Positions 1 through 6,800 of a stretch of DNA of 16,502 nucleotides are shown here, piece after piece. How positions within the stretch are numbered: position 1 is the first letter of the stretch; every line of letters begins with the position of its first letter. The translations under genes and the position numbers were made by a program. The DNA lies in assembly GCA_900770255.1 (NCBI GenBank), contig CAAGJN010000043.1, forward strand, positions 1 through 16,502, written 5' to 3'. The DNA is from Clostridia bacterium. GTDB lineage: Bacteria; Bacillota; Clostridia; Oscillospirales; Acutalibacteraceae. Below the pieces are notes generated by a model. It was not told the DNA's origin. It did no database searches and was given only the letters and a program-made list of their open reading frames with translations.

Positions 1-606
1 ATAAAAGGTGACCGTTCCGATGCCCGCCGAGGAGTCTCGCACCCAGAGACCCGCCTTATATTTCGAGTCCTCCGAGCAGCGCACGGGTAGCAGCTTTATC
101 TCCTGCTTTTTTCCCGATCTCTCTATCGTCAGCGCAATCTCGTCGCCGCCGCTCGACTCGACTGCCGCCGAAATATCGTTGTTTCGGCTGACGGGCGAAC
201 CGTTTATCATTAAAATGATATCGCCCTTTTTGAGCCCCGCGCGTTCGGCCGGGTTGACCGGACCGCTGTCCGTCTCAATCTCCTCGCTGCCGACTATCAG
301 CACTCCTCGGGTATAGAGCCGTACGCCGAATATCTCTCCGCCGACCGTGACGTATCGCCTCTGCGACACCTTCACTTTAGCGGTCTTTACCGGAATCACT
401 CCGAAAGCTTTGACGTCAAGCTCATAACCGCTCTGCGCTGAAACGGCCTTGCCGGTGGAAAACAGACTATCGCCGAGATCGACGCTGCTGCCTGCGACGA
501 CGTTATATTCGTCGGGCAGCTGCATCTCGCCGTAGGCGACGCAGGAAAAGATCCCCACAGAGACCATGAGTGCAAGCGCGCTTAAAAATTTTATTATCTG
601 CTTCAC
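1..606 (-). CDS. spoIVB: SpoIVB peptidase, N-terminal part (cut by window edge)
   Basis: Partial gene; 202 codons are visible and the 3' end lies beyond base 1. I chose the GTG start at 604-606 because an AGGAGG ribosome binding site sits six bases upstream. Residues 1-25 form a hydrophobic signal or anchor segment. A PDZ domain lies around residues 100-180, including AERAGLKKGDIILMINGSPV. The visible end, WVRDSSAGIGTVTFY, is typical of the opening of the S55 peptidase domain. The catalytic Ser and most of the protease domain are outside the window. In Bacillus, SpoIVB is secreted from the forespore into the intermembrane space and cleaves SpoIVFA, releasing SpoIVFB to process pro-SigmaK. I see no convincing SigmaF/SigmaG promoter. 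The upstream neighbour is putP rather than recN, unlike the common order recN-spoIVB-spo0A. The family call is firm; function in this organism is inferred. Confidence 0.93.
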   Translation of the reverse strand, partial: MKQIIKFLSALALMVSVGIFSCVAYGEMQLPDEYNVVAGSSVDLGDSLFSTGKAVSAQSGYELDVKAFGVIPVKTAKVKVSQRRYVTVGGEIFGVRLYTRGVLIVGSEEIETDSGPVNPAERAGLKKGDIILMINGSPVSRNNDISAAVESSGGDEIALTIERSGKKQEIKLLPVRCSEDSKYKAGLWVRDSSAGIGTVTFY

Positions 607-796
607 TCCGCGCCTCCTTTTCTGCTTTTATCCGCAACGCGGACAAAAGTATTTTGCCGCCGCTGCGGGTCATTATTGCAGGTAAAAACGGGCGGAAAAT
701 TTTGAAAGAGAAGTCAATTATACATTTTTCTTTTAACTTAAAAATTGCTTTGTTTTTTCGACTTTTAAATTAAAAATACTTTTATCTGCTCTGTTT

Positions 797-861
797 GCCT
801 GTCGCAGCAGCAGGCCTTTTTAATTATATCCCCGGCTCGTGAGCGATATCAGCAAGCCGGG
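797..861. other. Two hairpins in the spoIVB upstream region
   Basis: The stretch from 607 to 909 holds no convincing gene beyond the spoIVB ribosome binding site. It contains two inverted repeats. One pairs GCCTG (797-801) with CAGGC (811-815) and is followed on the plus strand by CTTTTTAATT, so it resembles a weak plus-strand terminator. The other pairs CCCGGCT (831-837) with AGCCGGG (855-861) around a 17-base loop. Bases 690-780 are very AT-rich. A TATAAT on the minus strand at 717-722 has no good -35 partner. If spoIVB is transcribed from farther upstream, both hairpins lie in its 5' leader. Their role is unknown. Confidence 0.4.
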
Positions 862-909
862 ACATTCAGTATTTTGAGGCTCCCTTGCGTCACTTTTTTA
901 AAAAATCCG

Positions 910-957
910 TCAGGCAGCGGCTGTCTTACCGCGGGCAACCAGTCTTTCGATAATCAT
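910..957 (-). CDS. Possible 15-residue leader peptide upstream of spoIVB
   Basis: A minus-strand ORF reads MIIERLVARGKTAAA and stops at TGA (910-912). Its ATG (955-957) is preceded by a strong GGAGG (963-967) five bases away, better than many annotated genes here. A TATAAT-like box on the minus strand at 1034-1039 could drive it, but I see no good -35 match. It lies about 300 bases upstream of spoIVB on the same strand, with two hairpins in between. It has no run of one amino acid that would suggest classic attenuation. It may be a real small protein, a uORF, or a chance ORF with a good ribosome binding site; I recognise no family. Confidence 0.35.
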   Translation of the reverse strand: MIIERLVARGKTAAA

Positions 958-1094
958 TTTGTCCTCCGTATTTTGCCTTCTTTTATTCTTAAAGATAGCA
1001 AAAAGGCTCCCGGACAACATTTTTCTCTATAACATTATAAAAAGTGAGTATAACAAAAAGCGACGGCATCGTATGACAGAGTCAGACAAGCACA

Positions 1095-1141
1095 AATCCC
1101 CCGCCGCCAAAGCTTTTTCAGCTTTGACAGGTCGGGGGATT
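1095..1141 (-). terminator. Putative terminator of putP
   Basis: AATCCCCC (1095-1102) pairs with GGGGGATT (1134-1141), and an inner stem pairs CAAAGC (1108-1113) with GCTTTG (1121-1126), with an asymmetric internal loop between them. It starts about 47 bases after the putP stop codon. The minus-strand tail is only weakly T-rich (TTTGTG), so intrinsic termination is likely but not certain. Confidence 0.6.
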
Positions 1142-1188
1142 CTGACCGTACTGATACCGACAACGCCGGATGTTACGGTATATTCGTT

Positions 1189-2730
1189 TTATTTTACTCT
1201 GCCCGCAGCCTTGACGGCCTCAAACTCGTCGGTTATCTCCTTGCTCGGAGCTTTCGTGCACAGGCTCACTATCACAATGACCGCAAGGCCGACAAGAAAC
1301 GCGGGGAGCAGCTCATACACGCCGAACACACCGCCGAGGGGCTTGATGAGGTATTTCCATATAAATACCGTAGCGCCGCCTGCCGCCATGCCGGAAACTG
1401 TGCCCGCAAGAGTGGTGCGCTTCCAGAACAGTGAGCAGATAACCGCGGGGCCGAACGCAGCGCCGAAGCCTGCCCACGCAAAGGAGACGATGCCGAAAAC
1501 GGAGCTGTCCGGATTGCGCGCAATTATCATGCCGAGGATCGAGATGCCGATAACGGTCAGCCTTGCGGCGAGCATACTTTTTTTCTCCGATATCTTTAAA
1601 TGCAGTCCTTCGCGCAGGATATTCTCGGACACGCTCGAGGCGGCAGCGAGAAGCTGCGAGTCGGCAGTTGACATGGTGCTCGCAAGGATGCCCGCAAGAA
1701 TGAGTCCGGCCATGACCGCCGAAAATATGCCGTAGTTTGAAAGCAGGTGAGCGACGCGGACTATTATAGTCTCGGTGTCGCTGCCGTGAAGCTGTTCGAT
1801 AAGTCCGGTGTTGCTCAGCGCTCTGCCGACTATACCGATAAGCACCGCGACAGCCATCGCGATAACGACCCAGACCGATGCGACGCGGCGGGAGAGCTTG
1901 AGCTTCTTTTCATCCTCGATCGCCATGAAGCGCAGCAAGATATGAGGCATGCCGAAATAACCGAGGCCCCACGATACGGTCGTGATGATTTGCAGCAGGT
2001 TGTACGGCTCGCTCCGGCCGGTCGCATCAACATAGGTCGAGGTCAGCGACAGATAGCCGGGCAGGTTTCTCGCGTTTTCCATAACGGCGCTGATGCCGCC
2101 CGCCGATATTGTCGAAAAGATGAGGACAAACACAAGTGCCACGGTCATGACTATGCTCTGGACAAAGTCCGTGGTGGAGGCCGCGAAAAAGCCGCCCGCC
2201 GTGGTGTAGACGACAATGACAATAGCGGAGACTATCATCGCCGTCATGTAGTTCACGCCGAAGAGCGACGAGAAGAGCTTCCCGCACGCGGCGAAGCCGG
2301 AGGCAGTATACGGGATAAAGAAAATAATTATGATAGCCGCCGCCATAACAGCGAGGATATTCTTTTTGTCGCGGAAACGGCGGGAGAAGAACTGCGGCAG
2401 AGTAAATGACCCGGTCATCTGAGTGTAGCGGCGCAGCCTGCCGGCCGTTAAAAGCCAGTTGAGATATGTGCCCACGGCAAGACCGATAACCGTCCAGCCG
2501 ACATCCGCAACGCCGGAAAGATACGCGAGGCCCGGCAAGCCCATGAGCAGATAGCTCGACATATCGCTCGCCTCGGCGCTCATCGCGGTCACGAGCGGGC
2601 CGAGCTTTCTGCCGCCGAGATAGAAGTCCGCGGAGGTCTCATTCTTTTTCGCGCAGCGGAAGCCGATCACGAGCATTCCGACGAGATAGACAAAAATCGT
2701 CGCCAGAATACATATTGTCGCTGTTGTCAT
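1189..2730 (-). CDS. putP: Sodium/proline symporter PutP (SSS family)
   Basis: This 513-residue protein is close to the usual length of about 500 for PutP and is hydrophobic throughout, consistent with the family's 13 membrane segments. It imports proline with Na+ across the cytoplasmic membrane. The N-terminal block FYLGGRKLGPLVTAMSAEAS followed by DMSSYLLMGLPG aligns with E. coli PutP; D56 and S58 match its Na+-site residues Asp55 and Ser57. A second conserved block, STMSTADSQLLAAASS, corresponds to the Na+-site region of TM8. The start ATG is preceded by AGAGG eight bases upstream, separated by a T-run. It is monocistronic: it has its own promoter and a terminator-like hairpin follows. Substrate is assigned by similarity; a closely related SSS member with another substrate cannot be fully excluded. 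Confidence 0.93.
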   Translation of the reverse strand: MTTATICILATIFVYLVGMLVIGFRCAKKNETSADFYLGGRKLGPLVTAMSAEASDMSSYLLMGLPGLAYLSGVADVGWTVIGLAVGTYLNWLLTAGRLRRYTQMTGSFTLPQFFSRRFRDKKNILAVMAAAIIIIFFIPYTASGFAACGKLFSSLFGVNYMTAMIVSAIVIVVYTTAGGFFAASTTDFVQSIVMTVALVFVLIFSTISAGGISAVMENARNLPGYLSLTSTYVDATGRSEPYNLLQIITTVSWGLGYFGMPHILLRFMAIEDEKKLKLSRRVASVWVVIAMAVAVLIGIVGRALSNTGLIEQLHGSDTETIIVRVAHLLSNYGIFSAVMAGLILAGILASTMSTADSQLLAAASSVSENILREGLHLKISEKKSMLAARLTVIGISILGMIIARNPDSSVFGIVSFAWAGFGAAFGPAVICSLFWKRTTLAGTVSGMAAGGATVFIWKYLIKPLGGVFGVYELLPAFLVGLAVIVIVSLCTKAPSKEITDEFEAVKAAGRVK

Positions 2731-2805
2731 AAAAAAACCTCTTTTTCAAATACAAAATACCGTCTCGTTGATGTTAAGCGGATGTGCTCCGCCCTGAAAC
2801 GCAAA

Positions 2806-2831
2806 ATGAGCCGTTATCTAACACGGCTCAT
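2806..2831 (-). promoter_or_regulatory. Hairpin in the putP 5' leader, possible attenuator
   Basis: ATGAGCCGT (2806-2814) pairs perfectly with ACGGCTCAT (2823-2831) around an eight-base loop, directly after the expected transcription start. On the minus strand it is followed by TTTGCGTTT, a poor U-tract. A smaller stem, GCGGA/TCCGC, lies further into the leader near 2778-2792. The structure could be an attenuator or an mRNA stabiliser; I recognise no known riboswitch class. Confidence 0.5.
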
Positions 2832-2845
2832 CATGTTACCGCAAA

Positions 2846-2874
2846 ATTATAGCATACCGTTCGTCTTATTTCAA
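2846..2874 (-). promoter_or_regulatory. putP promoter, SigmaA type
   Basis: On the minus strand TTGAAA (2869-2874) and a perfect TATAAT (2846-2851) are separated by 17 bases. Transcription would begin near 2839, giving a putP leader of about 110 bases. Confidence 0.85.
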
Positions 2875-2895
2875 CGCTTTAGCATGAAAAATTTG

Positions 2896-2923
2896 CATTT
2901 GACTCCAAACATTTGACCCCAAA
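2896..2923. repeat. Tandem 14-bp repeat, two copies
   Basis: CATTTGACTCCAAA (2896-2909) is followed immediately by CATTTGACCCCAAA (2910-2923), differing at one base. It lies upstream of the putP promoter in gene-free DNA. It could be a paired regulator-binding site or slippage; nothing in the sequence decides. Confidence 0.6.
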
Positions 2924-3127
2924 AAAACAAATCCAAAGCCAGGCACGCATTGCCGTACTCCTGTACGCCGACGGACGCGTCTCACACAGTAAAGCAAAGC
3001 AACGCACAGCGTATCAGTCTTCGGGCATAGATCTGTTTAACTTGATACGCAATGTTCCGGCAAAGACAAAGTGAAAAGTTAAAAAATTTTATGCTTTACC
3101 GGTTCGAAATCTTTTCGACAGTCTGAG
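2924..3127. other. Gene-free stretch with inverted repeats, unexplained
   Basis: No credible ORF is present between the putP promoter and the end of livF. Visible structure includes CGTAC (2954-2958) with GTACG (2963-2967), and GCGTATCA (3009-3016) with TGATACGC (3043-3050). This could be a dispersed palindromic repeat or a small plus-strand RNA ending at the hairpin at 3128-3149. I cannot identify a family. Confidence 0.35.
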
Positions 3128-3149
3128 CCCCGAAGCTTTCGCTTCGGGG
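3128..3149. terminator. Strong hairpin downstream of livF
   Basis: CCCCGAAGC (3128-3136) pairs perfectly with GCTTCGGGG (3141-3149) around a TTTC loop, 15 bases past the livF stop. The T-rich tail (TTTATTTCC) is on the plus strand, whereas the minus-strand tail is CTCAGACTG. It may end the liv transcript or protect its 3' end, but by its tail it looks more like a plus-strand terminator. Confidence 0.6.
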
Positions 3150-3164
3150 TTTATTTCCTTCTTA

Positions 3165-3875
3165 TCAGCCGCCGAGATAGGCCTTGATGATCTTCTGATC
3201 GTGCAAAAGCTCATCCGCCGTACCCTCGGAGGTAATCGAGCCCGTCTCGAGGACATAGGCTCTGTCCGCGATCGAGAGCGCCTTTTTCGCGTTCTGCTCA
3301 ACGAGAAGGATCGTTGTGCCGGACTTGTGATAATCCTGGATTATCTCAAACACCTGATCGACAAGCAGCGGAGACAGTCCCATCGAGGGCTCGTCGAGCA
3401 TAAGCAGCTTCGGGTGGCTCATCATCGCGCGGCCCATCGCCAGCATCTGCTGCTCGCCGCCGGAGAGCGTGCCCGCTATCTGCGACTTTCTCTCTCCCAG
3501 GCGCGGGAAGCGCGTGCAGATCTCGTCGACATCCTCTTTTATCTTCTTTTTGTCCTTCTGGGTATATGCGCCGAGGAGCAGGTTCTCATAGACGGTCAGC
3601 TCCTGAAAAACGCGGCGTCCCTCGGGGACCTGGCTCATGCCCATGCCCACCAGCTTGTGGCCGGGAACCTTGTTTATCTCCTTGCCGTCATAGACGACTG
3701 AGCCGCTCTTTATCGGGATAAGTCCCATGATGCTCTGCATCGTGGTGGTCTTGCCCGCACCGTTGGCGCCGATGAGCGAGACTATCTCGCCCTGCTCGAC
3801 GTGGAAGCTTATACCCTTGAGCGCTCTGATTACGCCGTAATAGACCTGAAGATCCTTTACTTCTAACAATGCCAT
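3165..3875 (-). CDS. livF: Branched-chain amino acid ABC transporter, ATP-binding protein LivF
   Basis: This 236-residue cytoplasmic ATPase subunit matches the usual LivF length. Visible motifs are Walker A GANGAGKT (residues 36-43), ABC signature LSGGE (137-141), Walker B LLMLDEP (157-163) with catalytic Glu162, and the switch His replaced by Gln in LVEQN, which is usual for LivF. SQVPEGRRVF is a typical LivF block. It hydrolyses ATP together with LivG to power import of Leu, Ile, Val and related substrates through LivH-LivM. A GGGGG ribosome binding site lies just upstream of the ATG, and the gene starts 12 bases after livG. It is the last gene of the operon. Confidence 0.96.
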   Translation of the reverse strand: MALLEVKDLQVYYGVIRALKGISFHVEQGEIVSLIGANGAGKTTTMQSIMGLIPIKSGSVVYDGKEINKVPGHKLVGMGMSQVPEGRRVFQELTVYENLLLGAYTQKDKKKIKEDVDEICTRFPRLGERKSQIAGTLSGGEQQMLAMGRAMMSHPKLLMLDEPSMGLSPLLVDQVFEIIQDYHKSGTTILLVEQNAKKALSIADRAYVLETGSITSEGTADELLHDQKIIKAYLGG

Positions 3876-3887
3876 GTCTTTTCCCCC

Positions 3888-4658
3888 TTACTCGCCGATA
3901 TACGCCTTGATGACCTCGGGGTCATTCAGGACTTCCTCTGTCTTGCCCTGTGCAAGCACCGTACCGAAGTTTAGCACGGTAATCTCGTCGCAGAGTCCGG
4001 ACACGAACTTCATATCGTGTTCGATAAGCAGGATAGTCATGTCAAATTCATCTCTGATGCGCCTTACTATGTCCATCAGATCCGCCGTCTCGTTGGGGTT
4101 CATGCCCGCGGCCGGCTCGTCGAGGAGGAGCAGACAGGGGTTGGTCGCCAGCGCACGCGCTATCTCGAGCTTTCTCTGCTTGCCGTAGGGCAGGTTGCAG
4201 GCGAGATTGTTGCGCTCATCATAGAGATCGAAGATGCGCAGGATCTCCTTGGCTCTGTCGCGCATATCATTTTCCGTCTTGAAATACTTGGGCAGACGGA
4301 AGATGCTTTCAAACAGTCCGCACTTGAACTCGGGCTGATTGTGAAGGCCGACGAGCACGTTTCTGATAACACTCATGTTGTTGAACAGGCGTATGTTCTG
4401 GAACGTTCTCGCGATTCCTTTGCGGTTTATCTGCTCCTGGCTCTTGCCCTTGAGCTCCTCTCCGTTGAGGAAAAAGGAGCCGGTGGTGGGCTGATAGACG
4501 CCGGTGAGCATATTAAAAACGGTGGTCTTGCCCGCTCCGTTGGGGCCGACAAGTCCGTAGAGCTGTCTTCTTTCTATTTTCAGATCGACATTCTGAACAG
4601 CCTTCAAGCCTCCGAAAGAAATACCGAGATCCTTTGTTTCAAGAACGATATCAGCCAT
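3888..4658 (-). CDS. livG: Branched-chain amino acid ABC transporter, ATP-binding protein LivG
   Basis: I start the 256-residue protein at MADIVLETKD (ATG 4656-4658) because GGGAGG lies eight bases upstream. A longer in-frame start at 4715 would add 19 unlike residues lying inside livM. Walker A GPNGAGKT is at residues 38-45, a degenerate signature LPYGKQR near 156-162 (usual for LivG), and Walker B LLLLDEP near 176-182, followed by IEHDM carrying the switch His214. The insert between Walker A and the signature, including GIARTFQNIRLF, is typical of LivG. It pairs with LivF as the motor of the importer. Its start overlaps the end of livM by eight bases, indicating translational coupling. Confidence 0.96.
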   Translation of the reverse strand: MADIVLETKDLGISFGGLKAVQNVDLKIERRQLYGLVGPNGAGKTTVFNMLTGVYQPTTGSFFLNGEELKGKSQEQINRKGIARTFQNIRLFNNMSVIRNVLVGLHNQPEFKCGLFESIFRLPKYFKTENDMRDRAKEILRIFDLYDERNNLACNLPYGKQRKLEIARALATNPCLLLLDEPAAGMNPNETADLMDIVRRIRDEFDMTILLIEHDMKFVSGLCDEITVLNFGTVLAQGKTEEVLNDPEVIKAYIGE

Positions 4659-5817
4659 TTTCTTTTCCTCCCTTTTCCGGCTTGTCGGGGACGTACTCCT
4701 TGCCCTGCTGAACATCTACAGAGAGCACCTCGTCCATGGATATCTTTGTCGGAACTTTGCTCCACTCCGCCTTGTCGTCGCTGATATCCTCGGGCTTGCG
4801 CTTTCTGTCCGCGATGCGCTGCATTATAAATCTCGGGGCAATCCTCTCTCTGAGCGAAGCAAAGGCGGGCGCGTTGTTGAAGATGACAATCACTATGAGA
4901 ATCAGCGCATAGATCAGGTACTTGAGCGCGGCGAGGTTGCCGGAGAGCTTGCTCTGGAGCTCAAAGTTGATGATCGTTATGAGCGCCGCCGAAATGATCG
5001 ATCCGTTGATGCTTGCCATGCCGCCGAGAACGACCATGACGAGAATTTCAATCGAGTAATTATATGAGAAGAAGGAGTACTGGACAGGCGTGATATAGTG
5101 AGCATAGATAACGCCCGCGACGCCTGCGAAGAACGCCGAAAAGACGAACACAAAGAGCTTATAGAAGGTGACGTTGATACCCATGGCTTTCGCCGCAATC
5201 TCATTGTCGCGGATAGCCGTGATAGCTCTTCCGTGCTTGCTGCGGATGAGATTCTGGATCATGAACAGCACGATCAGCACAACGACAAACGAGACGATAT
5301 AGAGCGAGGTGTCCTGTCTTGTGTCATATTTAATCGAGTTCGTGTTGAGTCCCATCGCCTTGCCGAAGGCGTCAAGGTTTTTGAAGATCGTTCTGACGAT
5401 TTCGCCGAAAGCGAGGGTCACGATGGCGAGGTAGTCGCCCTTGAGTCTGAGCGCCGGGAGGCCGACTATAAGGCCGAACACCGCGGCGAGAAGACCGCCC
5501 GCGAGCATGCTGATTATGAGCACAAGGAGCTTGCTCTCTATCACCGAGGAGAGCTGAATCGCTATATAGCCGCCGAGATATGCGCCGACGCACATAAAGC
5601 CCGCGTGGCCGAGCGAGAGCTCGCCCAGGAAGCCGACGACGAGGTTAAGAGATACTGCAAGAATGATACTGTAGGCAATCTGAACGAGAAGAGTCGAGGT
5701 TGAGCGCGGCAGGTTTCCGGTCTGCTGCATAATAAAGGCCACAAGCAGCGTTCCTGCGACGATAATATAACTTATGTAATTTTTGAGTTTAAACTTGCTT
5801 TTCTGTTTGCTGCCCAT
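4651..5817 (-). CDS. livM: Branched-chain amino acid ABC transporter, permease LivM
   Basis: This 388-residue membrane protein carries the LivM hallmark GELSLGHAGFMCVGAY near residue 70-85 and the EAA-like region AITAIRDNEIAAKAMGIN that contacts the ATPases. The C-terminal half contains VLGGMASINGS, also typical. The N-terminus is short and basic before the first membrane segment. The last 60 or so residues are hydrophilic and charged (rich in Lys, Asp, Glu), predicted cytoplasmic, and longer than in the textbook E. coli permease. The start ATG is three bases after livH, with AAGGTG upstream; the 3' end overlaps livG. With LivH it forms the transmembrane pore. Confidence 0.95.
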   Translation of the reverse strand: MGSKQKSKFKLKNYISYIIVAGTLLVAFIMQQTGNLPRSTSTLLVQIAYSIILAVSLNLVVGFLGELSLGHAGFMCVGAYLGGYIAIQLSSVIESKLLVLIISMLAGGLLAAVFGLIVGLPALRLKGDYLAIVTLAFGEIVRTIFKNLDAFGKAMGLNTNSIKYDTRQDTSLYIVSFVVVLIVLFMIQNLIRSKHGRAITAIRDNEIAAKAMGINVTFYKLFVFVFSAFFAGVAGVIYAHYITPVQYSFFSYNYSIEILVMVVLGGMASINGSIISAALITIINFELQSKLSGNLAALKYLIYALILIVIVIFNNAPAFASLRERIAPRFIMQRIADRKRKPEDISDDKAEWSKVPTKISMDEVLSVDVQQGKEYVPDKPEKGGKENG

Positions 5818-5820
5818 GGA

Positions 5821-6684
5821 TCACACCTTCTCTCTTCTCTTCTTGCCCAACAGGCCGATCGGTCTGACGAGCAGGATAACTATAAGCAAGCTGAATTCAA
5901 CTGCTGTGGTGTAGGGCGCAAGGACGGGAACTGCAAGGCAGGCCTTTTCTATAACGCCGAGGAGCACGCCGCCGATCATCGCGCCGGGGATCGAGCCGAT
6001 ACCACCGATAACGGCCGCCGTGAACGCCTTGATACCGGGCATTGAGCCGAGGGTAGGCTCGGCGGTCGGGATCTGCATGAGGTAGAACACGCTCGCACAT
6101 GCCGCCAGCGCGGAGCCGATCGCAAAGGTTATCGTGATTATCTTATTGACGTTGATGCCCATGAGCTGCGCCGCGCCCCTGTCCTCAGAGACTGCGATCA
6201 TCGCGCGGCCGGTTTTCGTCTTTTTAATGAAGATCGTCAGGGCGACCATGAGCACCGCGCTGATGGCCATGGTGAGAATGGAGCCAACGCTGATGCTGTT
6301 GCCCGCGATCTTTACTGTACCGAGGGAGCCGAGCGACACGCTCTGCGCCTTTGCGCCGAAGACGAGCTGAGCTATGCTCTGCAGGAAGTAGCTCACGCCG
6401 ATAGCCGTGATCAGAACCGCCAGCGGCGAAGCGCCGCGCAGGGGTCTGTAGGCGACCCTCTCGATAACGATGCCGGACAGCGTGCACACTACGACCGCCG
6501 CCGTGACGGCCATCGCGATATTGCCGCCGCTCGCAAGCGTTGTGAACACCGCATATGCACCGACCATTATGATATCGCCGTGGGCGAAATTGAGCATCTT
6601 TGCAATGCCGTAGACCATCGTGTAGCCCAGCGCGATAAGCGCATAAATTGCGCCGAGGCTAAGTCCGTCAAATAAAACACTCAT
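5821..6684 (-). CDS. livH: Branched-chain amino acid ABC transporter, permease LivH
   Basis: The 287-residue membrane protein begins with FDGLSLGAIYALIALGYTMV and then KMLNFAHGDIIMVGAY, the standard LivH opening, so the start is well supported by homology. AVSEDRGAAQLMGINVNKI is the ATPase-contacting loop, and IGGIGSIPGAMIGGVLLG is the conserved late block. The ribosome binding site GGAG (6698-6701) is 13 bases from the ATG, unusually far, which may lower translation relative to livJ. It forms the permease heterodimer with LivM. Confidence 0.95.
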   Translation of the reverse strand: MSVLFDGLSLGAIYALIALGYTMVYGIAKMLNFAHGDIIMVGAYAVFTTLASGGNIAMAVTAAVVVCTLSGIVIERVAYRPLRGASPLAVLITAIGVSYFLQSIAQLVFGAKAQSVSLGSLGTVKIAGNSISVGSILTMAISAVLMVALTIFIKKTKTGRAMIAVSEDRGAAQLMGINVNKIITITFAIGSALAACASVFYLMQIPTAEPTLGSMPGIKAFTAAVIGGIGSIPGAMIGGVLLGVIEKACLAVPVLAPYTTAVEFSLLIVILLVRPIGLLGKKRREKV

Positions 6685-6732
6685 AATAACTTAACCGCTC
6701 CTTTGGGTGGGAGAAACTTAAAAAAGCAAAGC

Positions 6733-6761
6733 ACGGCAGGAGAATACTATTCCCCTGCCGT
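6733..6761 (-). terminator. Intercistronic hairpin between livJ and livH
   Basis: ACGGCAGGAGAAT (6733-6745) pairs over 13 positions (one G-U) with ATTCCCCTGCCGT (6749-6761) around a three-base loop. On the minus strand a T-rich tail, GCTTTGCTTTTTT, follows. It has the form of an intrinsic terminator, but the permease genes downstream show no promoter, so partial readthrough is the likely mode. That would yield more binding protein than transporter, as is common in ABC operons. Confidence 0.8.
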
Positions 6762-6800
6762 TCAAAACCAATAAATATAAATTTTAGAAATTAATAGTTA

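Noticed and set aside
690..730. SigmaG/SigmaF-like promoter for spoIVB (TGTATAA then CAAAATT on the minus strand)
   Set aside because: The spacing is too short and the -10 match is poor, so I do not annotate it.
850..900. Words on the minus strand (GACGCAAGGGAGCC) recalling the c-di-GMP-I riboswitch
   Set aside because: Only a short stretch resembles the consensus; the first arm, the tetraloop receptor and proper spacing are missing.
959..1735. Plus-strand open frame of 258 codons
   Set aside because: It lies antisense over putP, has no ribosome binding site or recognisable domain, and is a GC-driven shadow frame.
4659..4715. Longer livG start adding 19 residues
   Set aside because: The added residues do not resemble LivG and the ribosome binding site lies before the inner ATG at 4658.
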